Shown here: one piece after another, positions 35,702 to 44,023 of the stretch
How positions within the stretch are numbered: the stretch's first letter is position 1
Layout: each line of letters opens with the position of its first letter
NCBI GenBank assembly: GCA_965276765.1
Contig: OZ255627.1
Location: 4,154,001-4,218,000, forward strand
Length of the DNA stretch: 64,000 bases
Direction: 5' to 3'
DNA from: G965276765 sp965276765
GTDB lineage: Bacteria > Actinomycetota > Acidimicrobiia > Acidimicrobiales > Palsa-688
Translations under genes and position numbers: made by a program
The notes under the pieces: generated by a model
The model's input: only the letters and a program-made list of their open reading frames with translations
Told to the model about the DNA's origin: nothing
The model's database searches: none

Positions 35702-36814
35702 TTAGCGCAGCCTGTCGCGGGCCCAGGTGGCGGCGACCGAGCTCCGCAACCCCTCGAGGGTGCCGGCGACGATGGCGCTTCGGGCCGCCGCCACGAGCCC
35801 GAGGAGCCAGGCCAGGTTGTGGAGGGTCAGCAGCCGCCCCGCCGTCGGCTCCCCGACCACGAAGAGATGGCGGAGATAGCCGCGGCTCCAGCGGGCGCAG
35901 ACGGGGCACCCGCAGGTGTCGTCGATGGGTCCATCGTCTCTTGCGTACCTCGCCGCCTTGACCTGGAAGCGGCCATCGGATGTGAGGGCAGTGCCGTGTC
36001 GGGCCAGGCGCGTCGGCAGCACGCAGTCAAACATGTCGACGCCGCGCGCGATGGCCTCGACCATCGAGATCGGGTCACCAACGCCCATGAGGTATCGAGG
36101 TCGGTCGGCGGGGAGTCGAGCGGTGGCGGCCGCCAGCGCAGGAAGCATGAGCTCGCGCGGCTCGCCGACCGAAAGGCCGCCGATGCCGTAGCCGTCGAAG
36201 TCGAGGCCGGCCAGCCGTTCCGCCGCCTCGGCCCGCCATTCGGGGTCGACGCCGCCCTGCACGATGCCGAAGATTGCCTGGCCGTCGAGGCCATGGCTGC
36301 GCCGAGCCCGCACCGCCCACGCCAGCGTCCGGTCGAGGGCGAGGCGCACCGTCGCCTCCGGCGCCGGCAGGCCGGGGCAGATGTCGAGGGCCATCTGGAT
36401 GTCGGCTCCGATGGCCTCTTGGGCGCTCACCGCCGACTCCGGGGTGAGGCGGTGCTTCGAACCGTCGTAAGTGCTGCGAAAGGTGACGCCGATGTCGTCC
36501 ACCTGCGGGGAGAGGGAGAAGACCTGGAACCCTCCGGAATCGGTGAGCAGGTGCCCGGACCAACCGGTGAAGCGGTGGAGGCCGCCGAGGGCGGCGACGG
36601 TGTCGACACCGGGGCGCAACATCAGGTGGTAGGTGTTGGCCAGGACGACTTGAGGCCCGAGGGCGTCGAGGTCGGCGGCGTCGATGAGTCGCACCGCTCC
36701 CCTGGTGCCCACCGGCATGAAGCAAGGGGTCGTGAAGCTGCCATGACCGGTCGTCACGGTTCCCGCCCTGGCGGCGCCGTCGACGGCTTCGGGAACGAAG
36801 ACGGCGGCGGTCAT
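35702..36814 (-). CDS. tgt: Queuine/preQ1 tRNA-guanine transglycosylase
   Basis: Exchanges guanine 34 for preQ1 in GU(N)-anticodon tRNAs. 370 residues. It contains DSGGFQVFS with the general-base Asp, YGIGGLSVGE, the nucleophile segment GVDMFDCVLPTRLARHG and a C-terminal zinc site (CGCPVC and a following His). The ATG overlaps the queA stop (ATGA). Confidence 0.96.
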   Translation of the reverse strand: MTAAVFVPEAVDGAARAGTVTTGHGSFTTPCFMPVGTRGAVRLIDAADLDALGPQVVLANTYHLMLRPGVDTVAALGGLHRFTGWSGHLLTDSGGFQVFSLSPQVDDIGVTFRSTYDGSKHRLTPESAVSAQEAIGADIQMALDICPGLPAPEATVRLALDRTLAWAVRARRSHGLDGQAIFGIVQGGVDPEWRAEAAERLAGLDFDGYGIGGLSVGEPRELMLPALAAATARLPADRPRYLMGVGDPISMVEAIARGVDMFDCVLPTRLARHGTALTSDGRFQVKAARYARDDGPIDDTCGCPVCARWSRGYLRHLFVVGEPTAGRLLTLHNLAWLLGLVAAARSAIVAGTLEGLRSSVAATWARDRLR

Positions 36815-37827
36815 CGGCTCCTGCCGCCGCCGACGATCATGGCGTCGCCGAAGGAGAGGAACCGATAGCCGGCGCCGATGGCGGTGGCGTAGAGGTCCCG
36901 CCACGCCGGCCCGCAGAACGATTCGAGCAGCATGAGCAGGGTCGAGCGGGGCTGGTGGAAGTTGGTCAGGAGCACATCCACGAGCCGCCATGGGTAGTCG
37001 CCGTGGATGAACAGCCGGCTCCTGCCCTCGAGCTCGCCGGTGGCGGCCGCGGTCTCGAGGGCGCGCACCGTCGTGGTCCCCACCGCGACGACCCGCCGGG
37101 CCGAGCGGCACGCCTCCATGGTCGAAGATCCGATCTGGTAGCGCTCGGCGTGCATCTCGTGGTCGGCCGCATCGGCCGCCTTGACGGGCCGAAACGTCCC
37201 GAGCCCGACGGCCAGGTCGACATCGACGACCGTGGCCCCCCTGGCCCGGCACCGCTCGATGACGTCGGTCGTCAGGTGGAGACCGGCGGTGGGCGCGGCG
37301 ACCGAACCGGGCCGGTCGGCGTAGACGGTCTGATAGCGCTCGGGATCGGCGAGCGGCTCGTGGATGTAGGGGGGAAGCGGCACCTCCCCCACCTGGGCGA
37401 GCAGCGCCTCGATGCCCGGCTCGGCCACGAGCCTGACCAGGCGCTGGCCTCCCTCGACTCGCTCGCCGACGATCACCGCGGGGTGCTCCCCCGCCAGCAG
37501 CTCGGTCCCTGGCGCCAGGCGCCGGCCGGGGCGGACGAGAGCCCGCCAGCCGCCTGGTCCCGCCGTGGCGTCGGGCTCGAGCAGCAGGACCTCGGCGGCC
37601 CCGCCACTGCGCTTGGTCAGCCGCAGCCGGGCCGGCAGCACCCGGGACGTGTTGACAACGAGCACGTCGCCGGGGCCGAGCAGCTCGGGGAGGTCCCTCA
37701 CGTGGCGATGCTCGGGGTGGGCCGGGCCGGTGGCCACGAGCAGCCTGGCCGCGTCGCGCGGTTCGACGGGTCTCTGCGCGATCGCCGCATCGGGCAGGTC
37801 GTAGGTCGGCACATCCATGGTGCCCAC
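36811..37827 (-). CDS. queA: S-adenosylmethionine:tRNA ribosyltransferase-isomerase
   Basis: Transfers and isomerises the ribosyl part of SAM onto preQ1-tRNA to form epoxyqueuosine. 338 residues. It begins DVPTYDLPDAAIAQRPVEPRD and contains VNTSRVLPARL, GSVAAPTAGLHLT and NFHQPRSTLLMLL. A start three codons downstream (MDVPTYDLP) is also possible. Coupled to tgt, it gives the last steps of the pathway; upstream queCDE-type genes are not in this window. Confidence 0.96.
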   Translation of the reverse strand: MGTMDVPTYDLPDAAIAQRPVEPRDAARLLVATGPAHPEHRHVRDLPELLGPGDVLVVNTSRVLPARLRLTKRSGGAAEVLLLEPDATAGPGGWRALVRPGRRLAPGTELLAGEHPAVIVGERVEGGQRLVRLVAEPGIEALLAQVGEVPLPPYIHEPLADPERYQTVYADRPGSVAAPTAGLHLTTDVIERCRARGATVVDVDLAVGLGTFRPVKAADAADHEMHAERYQIGSSTMEACRSARRVVAVGTTTVRALETAAATGELEGRSRLFIHGDYPWRLVDVLLTNFHQPRSTLLMLLESFCGPAWRDLYATAIGAGYRFLSFGDAMIVGGGRSR

Positions 37828-37845
37828 GGTCTAGCCCAACGACGG

Positions 37846-38928
37846 TCAGGTCTCTGGGGACCCGTCCGGCGGCGGCTCCTCCCAGAGCCCGAGCGGGGCG
37901 CCCGTCTCCGCCGGCCGGCGGGGCGCCTGGAGACCGAGGTGGCGCCACGCCGCCGGGGTCGCCACCCGGCCCTTGGGGGTCCGCATCAGCATGCCGAGCT
38001 GCAGGAGAAACGGCTCGTAGACATCCTCGACCGTCTCGGTCTGCTCTCCAACGCTGACGGCCAGGGTCGAGAGCCCCACCGGCCCACCGCCGAAGCGGGC
38101 GCAGAGAGCCTCGAGGATGGCCCGGTCGCTCTTGTCGAGCCCGAGACCGTCCACGCCAAACTCCTTCAGCCCCTCGCGGGCCACGGTGGCGGTGATGCGA
38201 CCGTCGTGGCGCACCTCGGCAAAGTCCCTGACCCGCTTGAGGAGGCGGTTGGCGATGCGCGGCGTCCCCCGGGAGCGCCCGGCGATCTCGATGGACCCCT
38301 CGGGCTCGAGCTCGACACCGAGGATGCGGGCGCTTCGCGAGACGATCACGTCGAGCTCGTCGGCGCTGTAGTAGTCGAGACGAGGGGCGTAGCCGAACCG
38401 GGCGAGCAGCGGCCCGGTGATCAGGCCCGTCCTCGTCGTGGCGCCCACCAGGGTGAACGGCGGCAGATCGAGACGGATCGAACGGGCCGTCGGCCCCTTG
38501 CCCAAGATGATGTCGAGCTGGAAGTCCTCCATGGCCGGGTAGAGGATCTCCTCCACGGCCCGCCCGAGACGGTGGATCTCGTCGATGAAGAGCACGTCAC
38601 CTTCGCCCAGGTTGGTCAGGATGGCGGCGAGATCACCCGCCCTGACCAGCGCGGGACCCGACGTGATGCGCAGGGCGCCCTCCATCTCGGCGGCGATGAT
38701 CCCTGCCATCGAGGTCTTGCCGAGGCCCGGCGGTCCGGCCAGCAGCACGTGGTCGACCGGTTGGCCCCGCCGGCGGGCCGCCTCGACGATGATCCCGAGG
38801 TTGTTCTTCAGCTCGGCCTGGCCGACGAAGTCGGCCAGGCGGCGCGGCCTGAGGCCGACCTCTTCCGCCGCTTCGATGGGATCGGCGGCCGGGGTCACGA
38901 TCCGCTCGACGCCGCCCTCCTCCCTCAC
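37846..38928 (-). CDS. ruvB: Holliday junction branch migration helicase RuvB
   Basis: Hexameric AAA+ motor for branch migration. 360 residues. It has LRPRRLADFVGQ, Walker A GPPGLGKTSMA, Walker B LFIDEIHRL, sensor VGATTRTGL and a C-terminal winged helix. The C-terminus carries a Pro-rich extension. It overlaps ruvA by 4 bases. Confidence 0.97.
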   Translation of the reverse strand: MREEGGVERIVTPAADPIEAAEEVGLRPRRLADFVGQAELKNNLGIIVEAARRRGQPVDHVLLAGPPGLGKTSMAGIIAAEMEGALRITSGPALVRAGDLAAILTNLGEGDVLFIDEIHRLGRAVEEILYPAMEDFQLDIILGKGPTARSIRLDLPPFTLVGATTRTGLITGPLLARFGYAPRLDYYSADELDVIVSRSARILGVELEPEGSIEIAGRSRGTPRIANRLLKRVRDFAEVRHDGRITATVAREGLKEFGVDGLGLDKSDRAILEALCARFGGGPVGLSTLAVSVGEQTETVEDVYEPFLLQLGMLMRTPKGRVATPAAWRHLGLQAPRRPAETGAPLGLWEEPPPDGSPET

Positions 38929-39539
38929 CGGGCCGCCGCCAGGTCCTTGAGGGCGATGCGGATGAGGTCCTCGACCCGGCCGTCGCTCGGCAGCGCCGAA
39001 AGGGCGTGACGGATCTCGTCGCCGCCGTAGCCGAGGCCGGCGAGGGCGGCCCGTACCTCCTGGCGGACGGCACCCTGCCCTCCCCCTGACCCGGCACCGA
39101 CCACGGTGAGGATGGGCTCGTCGGTCTCGAGCCTGGACTTGAGCTCGACGAGCAGTCGGGCCGCCGTCTTCGGGCCGATCCCGGGAACGAGGGTGAGGGC
39201 GTCGACGTCGTCGGCCGTGACGGCCCGGCGCAGCGCCGCCGGCGAGTGGACGGAGAGCAGGCCGAGCGCCACGGCAGGACCGACCCCGTGGGCGCCGATC
39301 AGCGCCTCGAAGCAGATCCGCTCGTCGCGGCTCGGGAACCCGAAGAGGACGATGGCGTCCTCCCTGACGTGGGTGTGCACGTGCAGGAACACCGGCGATC
39401 CGAGCTCGCCGAGCGTGCTCGTCGCGCCCGTCGGTACCACCACCCGGTAGCCGACGCCGCCGACCTCGACGAGCACCTCGGCGCCCTGGTCACGCCACGG
39501 ACAGCGGTCGATGAGCACCCCACGCAGCGACCCGATCAT
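38925..39539 (-). CDS. ruvA: Holliday junction branch migration complex subunit RuvA
   Basis: DNA-junction binding tetramer that loads RuvB. 204 residues. It shows the N-terminal OB fold (MIGSLRGVLID), tandem helix-hairpin-helix elements (LIGAHGVGPAVALGLL and LVPGIGPKTAARLLVELK) and the C-terminal RuvB-binding domain. Overlaps ruvC by 4 bases. Confidence 0.97.
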   Translation of the reverse strand: MIGSLRGVLIDRCPWRDQGAEVLVEVGGVGYRVVVPTGATSTLGELGSPVFLHVHTHVREDAIVLFGFPSRDERICFEALIGAHGVGPAVALGLLSVHSPAALRRAVTADDVDALTLVPGIGPKTAARLLVELKSRLETDEPILTVVGAGSGGGQGAVRQEVRAALAGLGYGGDEIRHALSALPSDGRVEDLIRIALKDLAAAR

Positions 39540-40087
39540 GACCCGGCTCCGGCCCGGACGGATCCGGCTCGGACAGATCCGGCTCGGACAGATCCGGCTC
39601 GTGCCGTGGCTTCACGGAGTCGGGCGCCGCTCAGATGACAGATGGCGAGGGCGAGGGCGTCGGCCCGGTCCGCAGGTCGGGGGATCTCGGACAGGCCGAG
39701 AAGCGTCTGCACCATCTTCTGCACCTGCTCCTTGCCGGCCGAGCCGTAGCCGGCCACGGCCTGTTTGACCTCGTTGGGGCTGTACTGCACCACCGCAATG
39801 CCGGCCCTGGCTGCGGCGGCGAGGGCGAGACCACTGGCCTGCCCGACCGACATCGCCGTGCGGGCGTTGACCTGGAAGAGGACCCGCTCGACCACGACCA
39901 CGTCGGGGCCCACGTCGGCGATGAGGGCCTCGATGTCGTCGAGCAGCAGTCCGAGCCGCGAGGCCAGCGCGGCGTCGGGTGACGTGGAGAGGTGGCCGAA
40001 CGCGACGGCGCGCAGCCGCCCGCCGTCGTCGGTGACGGCGCCGTAGCCACAGCGCGAGAGACCGGGATCGATCCCCAGAGCGAACAC
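39536..40087 (-). CDS. ruvC: Crossover junction endodeoxyribonuclease RuvC
   Basis: Resolves Holliday junctions. 183 residues. The catalytic acids lie in GIDPGLSRCGYG, VVVERVLFQVN and the C-terminal DRADALALAICH. The last ~20 residues are repeats of RAGSV encoded by 15-bp tandem units and are not part of the known fold. Starts ATG at 40087; the ruvC-ruvA-ruvB order and overlaps indicate one operon. Confidence 0.95.
   Translation of the reverse strand: MFALGIDPGLSRCGYGAVTDDGGRLRAVAFGHLSTSPDAALASRLGLLLDDIEALIADVGPDVVVVERVLFQVNARTAMSVGQASGLALAAAARAGIAVVQYSPNEVKQAVAGYGSAGKEQVQKMVQTLLGLSEIPRPADRADALALAICHLSGARLREATARAGSVRAGSVRAGSVRAGAGS
39556..39600. repeat. Three 15-bp tandem repeats at the 3' end of ruvC
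   Basis: The unit GGACAGATCCGGCTC occurs three times (the first copy has one change), extending RuvC by RAGSV units. Partial copies flank both sides. Confidence 0.85.
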
Positions 40088-40140
40088 TCGTTCGAGGCTA
40101 CCAGCGGGTCAGGCGGCGATGGTGGACCGACGGTGCCGGC

Positions 40141-40629
40141 TCAGAGCGCCGAGGGCTCACCGGCGGCGCGCACCGCGCCGAGCAGCTGGTCGGAAGGGAC
40201 GTAGGTCATGCTCGACAGGGAGCGGCGGGCGAAGCGGACGATCCCGAGGCCGTCGACCACGAACACCGACCGGCGGTAGAAGCCGAGCGGCCCGAGGATG
40301 TCGTAGCGGCGGGCCACATCGCTGTCGACGTCGGCGAGCAGCGGAACCTTGAGGTCCTGCTCGGCCGCGAACCGCTCGTGGGACTCGATGTTCTGGGGGC
40401 TCAGGCACAGGACCCTCGCTCCCAGCTCCTCGAAGCGTCCGATGTCCTCGGAGTAGGACCGCAGCTGCTGGGTGCAGATCGGTGTGCTGTCGGCCGGATA
40501 GAAGACGAGGACCACGGGTTCGCCCGGGTCTTGTTCGAGGCAGTACCTGCCGACCGGCACGCCATCGAGGCAAAACGGCGGGGCCGGGTCGCCTCGGGCC
40601 GGACGCCGAGCCTGGGACGAGGTGCTCAT
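40141..40629 (-). CDS. Peroxiredoxin, BCP/AhpC-TSA family
   Basis: Thiol peroxidase reducing hydrogen or organic peroxides. 162 residues, thioredoxin fold. The peroxidatic site is FYPADSTPICTQQL, matching PxxxTxxC. The conserved Arg is probably in the DVARRYDILG region. A second Cys in RVLCLSP is not at the usual BCP resolving position. It lies 53 bases from ruvC. Confidence 0.88.
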   Translation of the reverse strand: MSTSSQARRPARGDPAPPFCLDGVPVGRYCLEQDPGEPVVLVFYPADSTPICTQQLRSYSEDIGRFEELGARVLCLSPQNIESHERFAAEQDLKVPLLADVDSDVARRYDILGPLGFYRRSVFVVDGLGIVRFARRSLSSMTYVPSDQLLGAVRAAGEPSAL

Positions 40630-40660
40630 GTCCGGCGATATCGAGGCCGCGGCGGCACCC

Positions 40661-41431
40661 TCAGGCCTCGACCAGCTCGAGGATGGCGTCGGGGATGTCG
40701 AAGTTGGCGTAGACGTTCTGGACGTCGTCGTGGTCCTCGAGCAGGTCGATCAGCCGGAGGACCTTCTTGGCGTCGGTCTCGTTGTCGAGGGCGACCGTGC
40801 TGGTCGGGAGCATGGTCACCTCGGCCGATTCGGTGGCGATACCGGCGCCGTCGATCGCCGCCTTCAGCGCCGAGAGGTCGCTCGGCGGCGAGGTCACCTG
40901 CCAGCTGTCGCCGGCGTCGGCTATGTCCTCGGCTCCGGCGTCGGCCGCCACCAGCATCAGGTCGTCCTCTGTGACCTCGCCGGGACCGCCGGCGGGGTGC
41001 TTGGGGACGACGACGACCCCCGTGCGATCGAACTGCCACGACACGGCGCCGGGCTCGGCCATGGAGCCGCCCGCCTTGGAGAACGTCGAGCGGATGTCGG
41101 ATCCGGTCCTGTTGCGGTTGTCGGTGAGGCATTCGACGATGAGGGCCACACCGGAAGGGGCGTAGCCCTCGTAGGAGATCTGCTCGTAGCGGACGCCCTC
41201 GAGCTCGCCCGTTCCCCGTTTGATGGCCCGCTCGATCGTGTCGAGGGGGACCGAGCTCTCCCGCGCCTTGGCGAACATGGTGCGCAGCGTGGGGTTGGTC
41301 TCCGGGTCGCCACCGCCCTCACGCGCTGCCACCTCGACCTGGCGGATGAGCTTGGCGAACAGCTTGCCCCGCTTGGCGTCCGCCGCCCCCTTCTTGTGCT
41401 TGATGGTCGCCCACTTCGAATGGCCCGACAT
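40661..41431 (-). CDS. yebC: YebC/PmpR family protein
   Basis: A 256-residue member of the YebC family, described as transcription regulators and, more recently, as translation factors for proline stretches. It begins with the invariant MSGHSKWATIKHKKGAADAK signature (first 20 residues) and shows the conserved YEGYAPSGVALIVECLTDNRNRT region. In mycobacteria the same gene lies next to pdxT and ruvC, as here. Confidence 0.95.
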   Translation of the reverse strand: MSGHSKWATIKHKKGAADAKRGKLFAKLIRQVEVAAREGGGDPETNPTLRTMFAKARESSVPLDTIERAIKRGTGELEGVRYEQISYEGYAPSGVALIVECLTDNRNRTGSDIRSTFSKAGGSMAEPGAVSWQFDRTGVVVVPKHPAGGPGEVTEDDLMLVAADAGAEDIADAGDSWQVTSPPSDLSALKAAIDGAGIATESAEVTMLPTSTVALDNETDAKKVLRLIDLLEDHDDVQNVYANFDIPDAILELVEA

Positions 41432-41478
41432 GTGCGATTCCTTCCTTGCGGTGGAGACGTGCAGTGATCGATGCCCGA

Positions 41479-42123
41479 TCAGCCGACCGGGGCGAGACTA
41501 CGGAGAAATACCTCGTGGAGGCGGTTGTCGCCCGCCAGTTCGGGATGGAACGCGGCGACGACGACCGGGCCCTGCCGGCACACGACGGGCATTGAGGTGC
41601 CCCCCGACGTGGGCACCGTAGCCAGCACCTCGACGCCGGGACCGGTCCGCTCGACAAGCGGCGCCCGGATGAACACGGCGTGGAGCGGTCCGCCGGCAAT
41701 GCCTTCGATCTCCAGGTCGGTCTCGAACGAATCGATCTGGCGGCCGAAGGCGTTACGCCGCACCCCGATGTCGATGGCGGCGAGCTGGCGCTGATCGGGC
41801 CGGCCGTCGATCACGTCGACGGCGAGCAGGATCATCCCTGCGCAGGTCCCGAGGACCGGCAGACCGGCGGCCAGGCGGACCCGCAGTGGATCGATCAGCC
41901 CGGCGCTCTCGAGGAGGAGGGACATGGTGGTCGACTCCCCTCCGGGGAGGACGAGGGCGTCGACGCGGTCGAGGTCGGCCGGGCTCCGCACCTCTGTGGT
42001 TCCCACGCCGAGATCGGCGAGGGCGGCGATGTGGTTGCGGACGTCGCCCTGCAGGGCCAGCACGCCGACGGTGTGACCGGCGTTACGGCCGGGACTCGGC
42101 CCAACCTCCTGAGCGTCCTTCAC
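41479..42123 (-). CDS. pdxT: PLP synthase glutaminase subunit PdxT
   Basis: Provides ammonia to PdxS for pyridoxal 5'-phosphate synthesis. 214 residues. It has GVLALQGDVRNHI, LPGGESTTMSLLLE, the nucleophile elbow LGTCAGMILLA, and the AAFHPEL His/Glu pair. It lies 14 bases downstream of pdxS and is transcribed with it. Confidence 0.95.
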   Translation of the reverse strand: MKDAQEVGPSPGRNAGHTVGVLALQGDVRNHIAALADLGVGTTEVRSPADLDRVDALVLPGGESTTMSLLLESAGLIDPLRVRLAAGLPVLGTCAGMILLAVDVIDGRPDQRQLAAIDIGVRRNAFGRQIDSFETDLEIEGIAGGPLHAVFIRAPLVERTGPGVEVLATVPTSGGTSMPVVCRQGPVVVAAFHPELAGDNRLHEVFLRSLAPVG

Positions 42124-42137
42124 CTGGCGGCACCCGG

Positions 42138-43040
42138 CTACCAGCCCCGCTCGGCCAGGCGGGTCTCGACCTGGCTGGCGTCCTCACCGCGCATGGCGTC
42201 GCCGAGCCCCCGGCTCACCTTGGCCACGATCTGCGGGTCGCGGTAGTGCGTCGTCGCCTCGACGATGGCCCGGGCGAAGCGGGCCGGGTCGGAGCTCTTG
42301 AAGATCCCCGAGCCGACGAAGCACGCCTCCGCCCCGAGCTGCATCACCAACGCGGCGTCGGCCGGGGTCGCGATGCCGCCGGCGCAAAAGAGGGGGACGG
42401 ACAGGTGCCCGGTCTCGGCCAGCTCCCTCACGAGATCGACTGGTGCCTGCAGCGTCTTGGCCCACCCGTAGACCTCGGCGGAATCGGCCGTGCTGATGCG
42501 CCCGATGTCACCGAGGATGGCCCGCAGGTGGCGAACGGCCTGCACGATGTCACCGGTGCCGGCCTCTCCCTTGGAGCGGATCATGGCGGCCCCCTCCGAG
42601 ATCCGCCGCAGCGCCTCGCCGAGGTTGGTGGCGCCGCAGACGAACGGGGCCTTGAATCCCCACTTGTCGATGTGGTTGGCCTCGTCGGCGGGGGTAAGGA
42701 CCTCGCTCTCGTCGATGTAGTCGACCCCGAGGGTCTCGAGGACCTGGGCCTCGGCGAAGTGCCCGATGCGGGCCTTGGCCATGACCGGGATGGTCACGAT
42801 CTCCTTGATTCCCTCGATCATGGCCGGGTCGCTCATGCGGGCGACGCCACCGTCCCTGCGGATGTCGGCGGGGACCCGCTCGAGGGCCATCACCGCCACG
42901 GCGCCGGCGTCCTCGGCGATCTTGGCCTGCTCCGGGTCGACGACGTCCATGATCACCCCGCCGCGCAGCATCTCGGCCAGGCCCCGCTTGACGAGGTCGG
43001 TGCCGGTGCGCCTGGTGGAGGAGGAATCTGGAGTGGCCAT
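42138..43040 (-). CDS. pdxS: PLP synthase lyase subunit PdxS
   Basis: Builds pyridoxal 5'-phosphate from ribose 5-phosphate, glyceraldehyde 3-phosphate and ammonia in a dodecamer. The 300-residue TIM barrel has GGVIMDVVDPEQAKIAEDAG, IPVMAKARIGHFAEAQ and DYIDESEVLTPAD, among the most conserved segments of the family, and the glycine-rich FCAGGIATPADAALVMQLGA. Starts ATG at 43040. Confidence 0.97.
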   Translation of the reverse strand: MATPDSSSTRRTGTDLVKRGLAEMLRGGVIMDVVDPEQAKIAEDAGAVAVMALERVPADIRRDGGVARMSDPAMIEGIKEIVTIPVMAKARIGHFAEAQVLETLGVDYIDESEVLTPADEANHIDKWGFKAPFVCGATNLGEALRRISEGAAMIRSKGEAGTGDIVQAVRHLRAILGDIGRISTADSAEVYGWAKTLQAPVDLVRELAETGHLSVPLFCAGGIATPADAALVMQLGAEACFVGSGIFKSSDPARFARAIVEATTHYRDPQIVAKVSRGLGDAMRGEDASQVETRLAERGW

Positions 43041-43078
43041 GAAGTGATTCTACGGCCCCGGAAGGCCGCGAGCAGGTC

Positions 43079-43122
43079 TGTTAGGGACGGCGAGGAAACA
43101 ACGAGCGCGGCCGGCGGCCGCC
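43079..43122 (+). repeat. Copy B of a local repeat (TGTTAGG...GAAACAAC...GCGGCCGG)
   Basis: In the gap between the HtpX-like gene and pdxS. About 44 bases match a second copy at about 43989-44032 in inverted orientation with 7 mismatches by eye. A shorter related copy lies at 43915-43955. The matching core includes TAGGGAC, GAAACAAC and GCGGCCGG. Confidence 0.6.
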
Positions 43123-43156
43123 GTTCCGCCGCGGGCCCTTTACAGTGCCACTCGGC

Positions 43157-43915
43157 TCACAGCTCGTTGAGGGCGTCGATCCGATCGACGAGACCGGTCC
43201 GGTAGGGCGGTAAAGGAGCGCCGGCCGGCTGCGGGTCGAACAACCACAGGTGGGCGCTTCGGCGAGGCACCGCTGGGACGGCGGTGTCGGCGACAACGAG
43301 CTTCTCGTAGGCGGACACCAGCCCGGGCGGATAGCGGGTGAGCGCAGCCGCGGCCTCGTCGAGGGCACGGTCCCTTCCCCCACCGACGGCCCGGCCGACC
43401 CCGAGGCCGATGGCGGCGGCGGCCACGGTCGCGGGCTGGGCCTCGCCGCTTCGCAGCCAGGCGACGGCGACGGCGGCGACGCCTTCGAGCTCGATGCGCG
43501 AGAGGCCGTCGAGCAGCCCTGACGTGGCCACGATCCTGGCGTGGTTGACGTCCCGGCCGACGACGGCGACGTTGCACGCCTCGGTCTCCATGACCCTCAG
43601 ATCCGGCACCCGCAGCCCCGCCGAGATGGACAGCCCATCGACCAGGTTGAGCAGCCTGGCGTCGGCTTCGGGGTCGGCGGCTCGCCCGTCGATACCGGCA
43701 CCTCCCGGCCTCCCGGCCAGGATCCACACGACCACGGGAACGGCCACGCCGAGTACGACCAGCCCGATCACGAGGCCGACGACGTGGCCGGCGAACCACC
43801 CGATCACGGCACCGACCACGGCGGGGCCGACAGCCGTCTCGGCAAGCACCGCAGCCGTCCGCCGGCCCGGGCTGGTCGAAACCTCGACGTCGACGGCGGT
43901 CATCAAGCTCGTCAT
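43157..43915 (-). CDS. HtpX-like (M48-related) membrane protein lacking the zinc motif
   Basis: About 252 residues. Two or more membrane helices (AVGPAVVGAVIGWFAGHVVG and LVIGLVVLGVAVPVVVWILA) precede a domain that follows HtpX closely: LLNLVDGLSISAGLRVPDL, ETEACNVAVVGRDVNHARI, TSGLLDGLSRIELEGV, and a C-terminal block with YPPGLVSAYEKL, SAHLWLFDP and YRTGLVDRIDALNEL. Where HtpX has AHELSH, this protein has AAVAVAWL, so the HExxH zinc site is gone. Catalysis is therefore unlikely; a binding or regulatory role is possible. The ATG at 43915 was preferred over an upstream one inside the repeat region. Confidence 0.7.
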   Translation of the reverse strand: MTSLMTAVDVEVSTSPGRRTAAVLAETAVGPAVVGAVIGWFAGHVVGLVIGLVVLGVAVPVVVWILAGRPGGAGIDGRAADPEADARLLNLVDGLSISAGLRVPDLRVMETEACNVAVVGRDVNHARIVATSGLLDGLSRIELEGVAAVAVAWLRSGEAQPATVAAAAIGLGVGRAVGGGRDRALDEAAAALTRYPPGLVSAYEKLVVADTAVPAVPRRSAHLWLFDPQPAGAPLPPYRTGLVDRIDALNEL

Positions 43916-44023
43916 GTTAGGTCCTACGTCCCGCTGCGAAACAACTTGCGCGGCCCCCACAGATGAGCCCTGGCGCAGCGGCACTTGCGGCCTCCGGCCG
44001 CCCAAGTTGTTTCTTCGCTGTCC
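43916..44023. repeat. Inverted repeat (copies C and A) in the leader of the HtpX-like gene
   Basis: Left arm 43938-43955 and right arm 43996-44013 are complementary over 18 bases with one mismatch, around a 40-base loop. The arms contain GAAACAACTTG and its complement and GGCCGC. This fills the gap between the pimA stop and the HtpX-like start. Confidence 0.75.

Noticed and set aside
33910..35961. A 683-codon plus-strand frame opposite secD, yajC and tgt
   Set aside because: Shadow of the Sec genes; no domain seen.
39556..39600. 15-bp repeats as an origin or iteron cluster
   Set aside because: They are inside the ruvC frame and encode RAGSV units; no origin-type genes are nearby.
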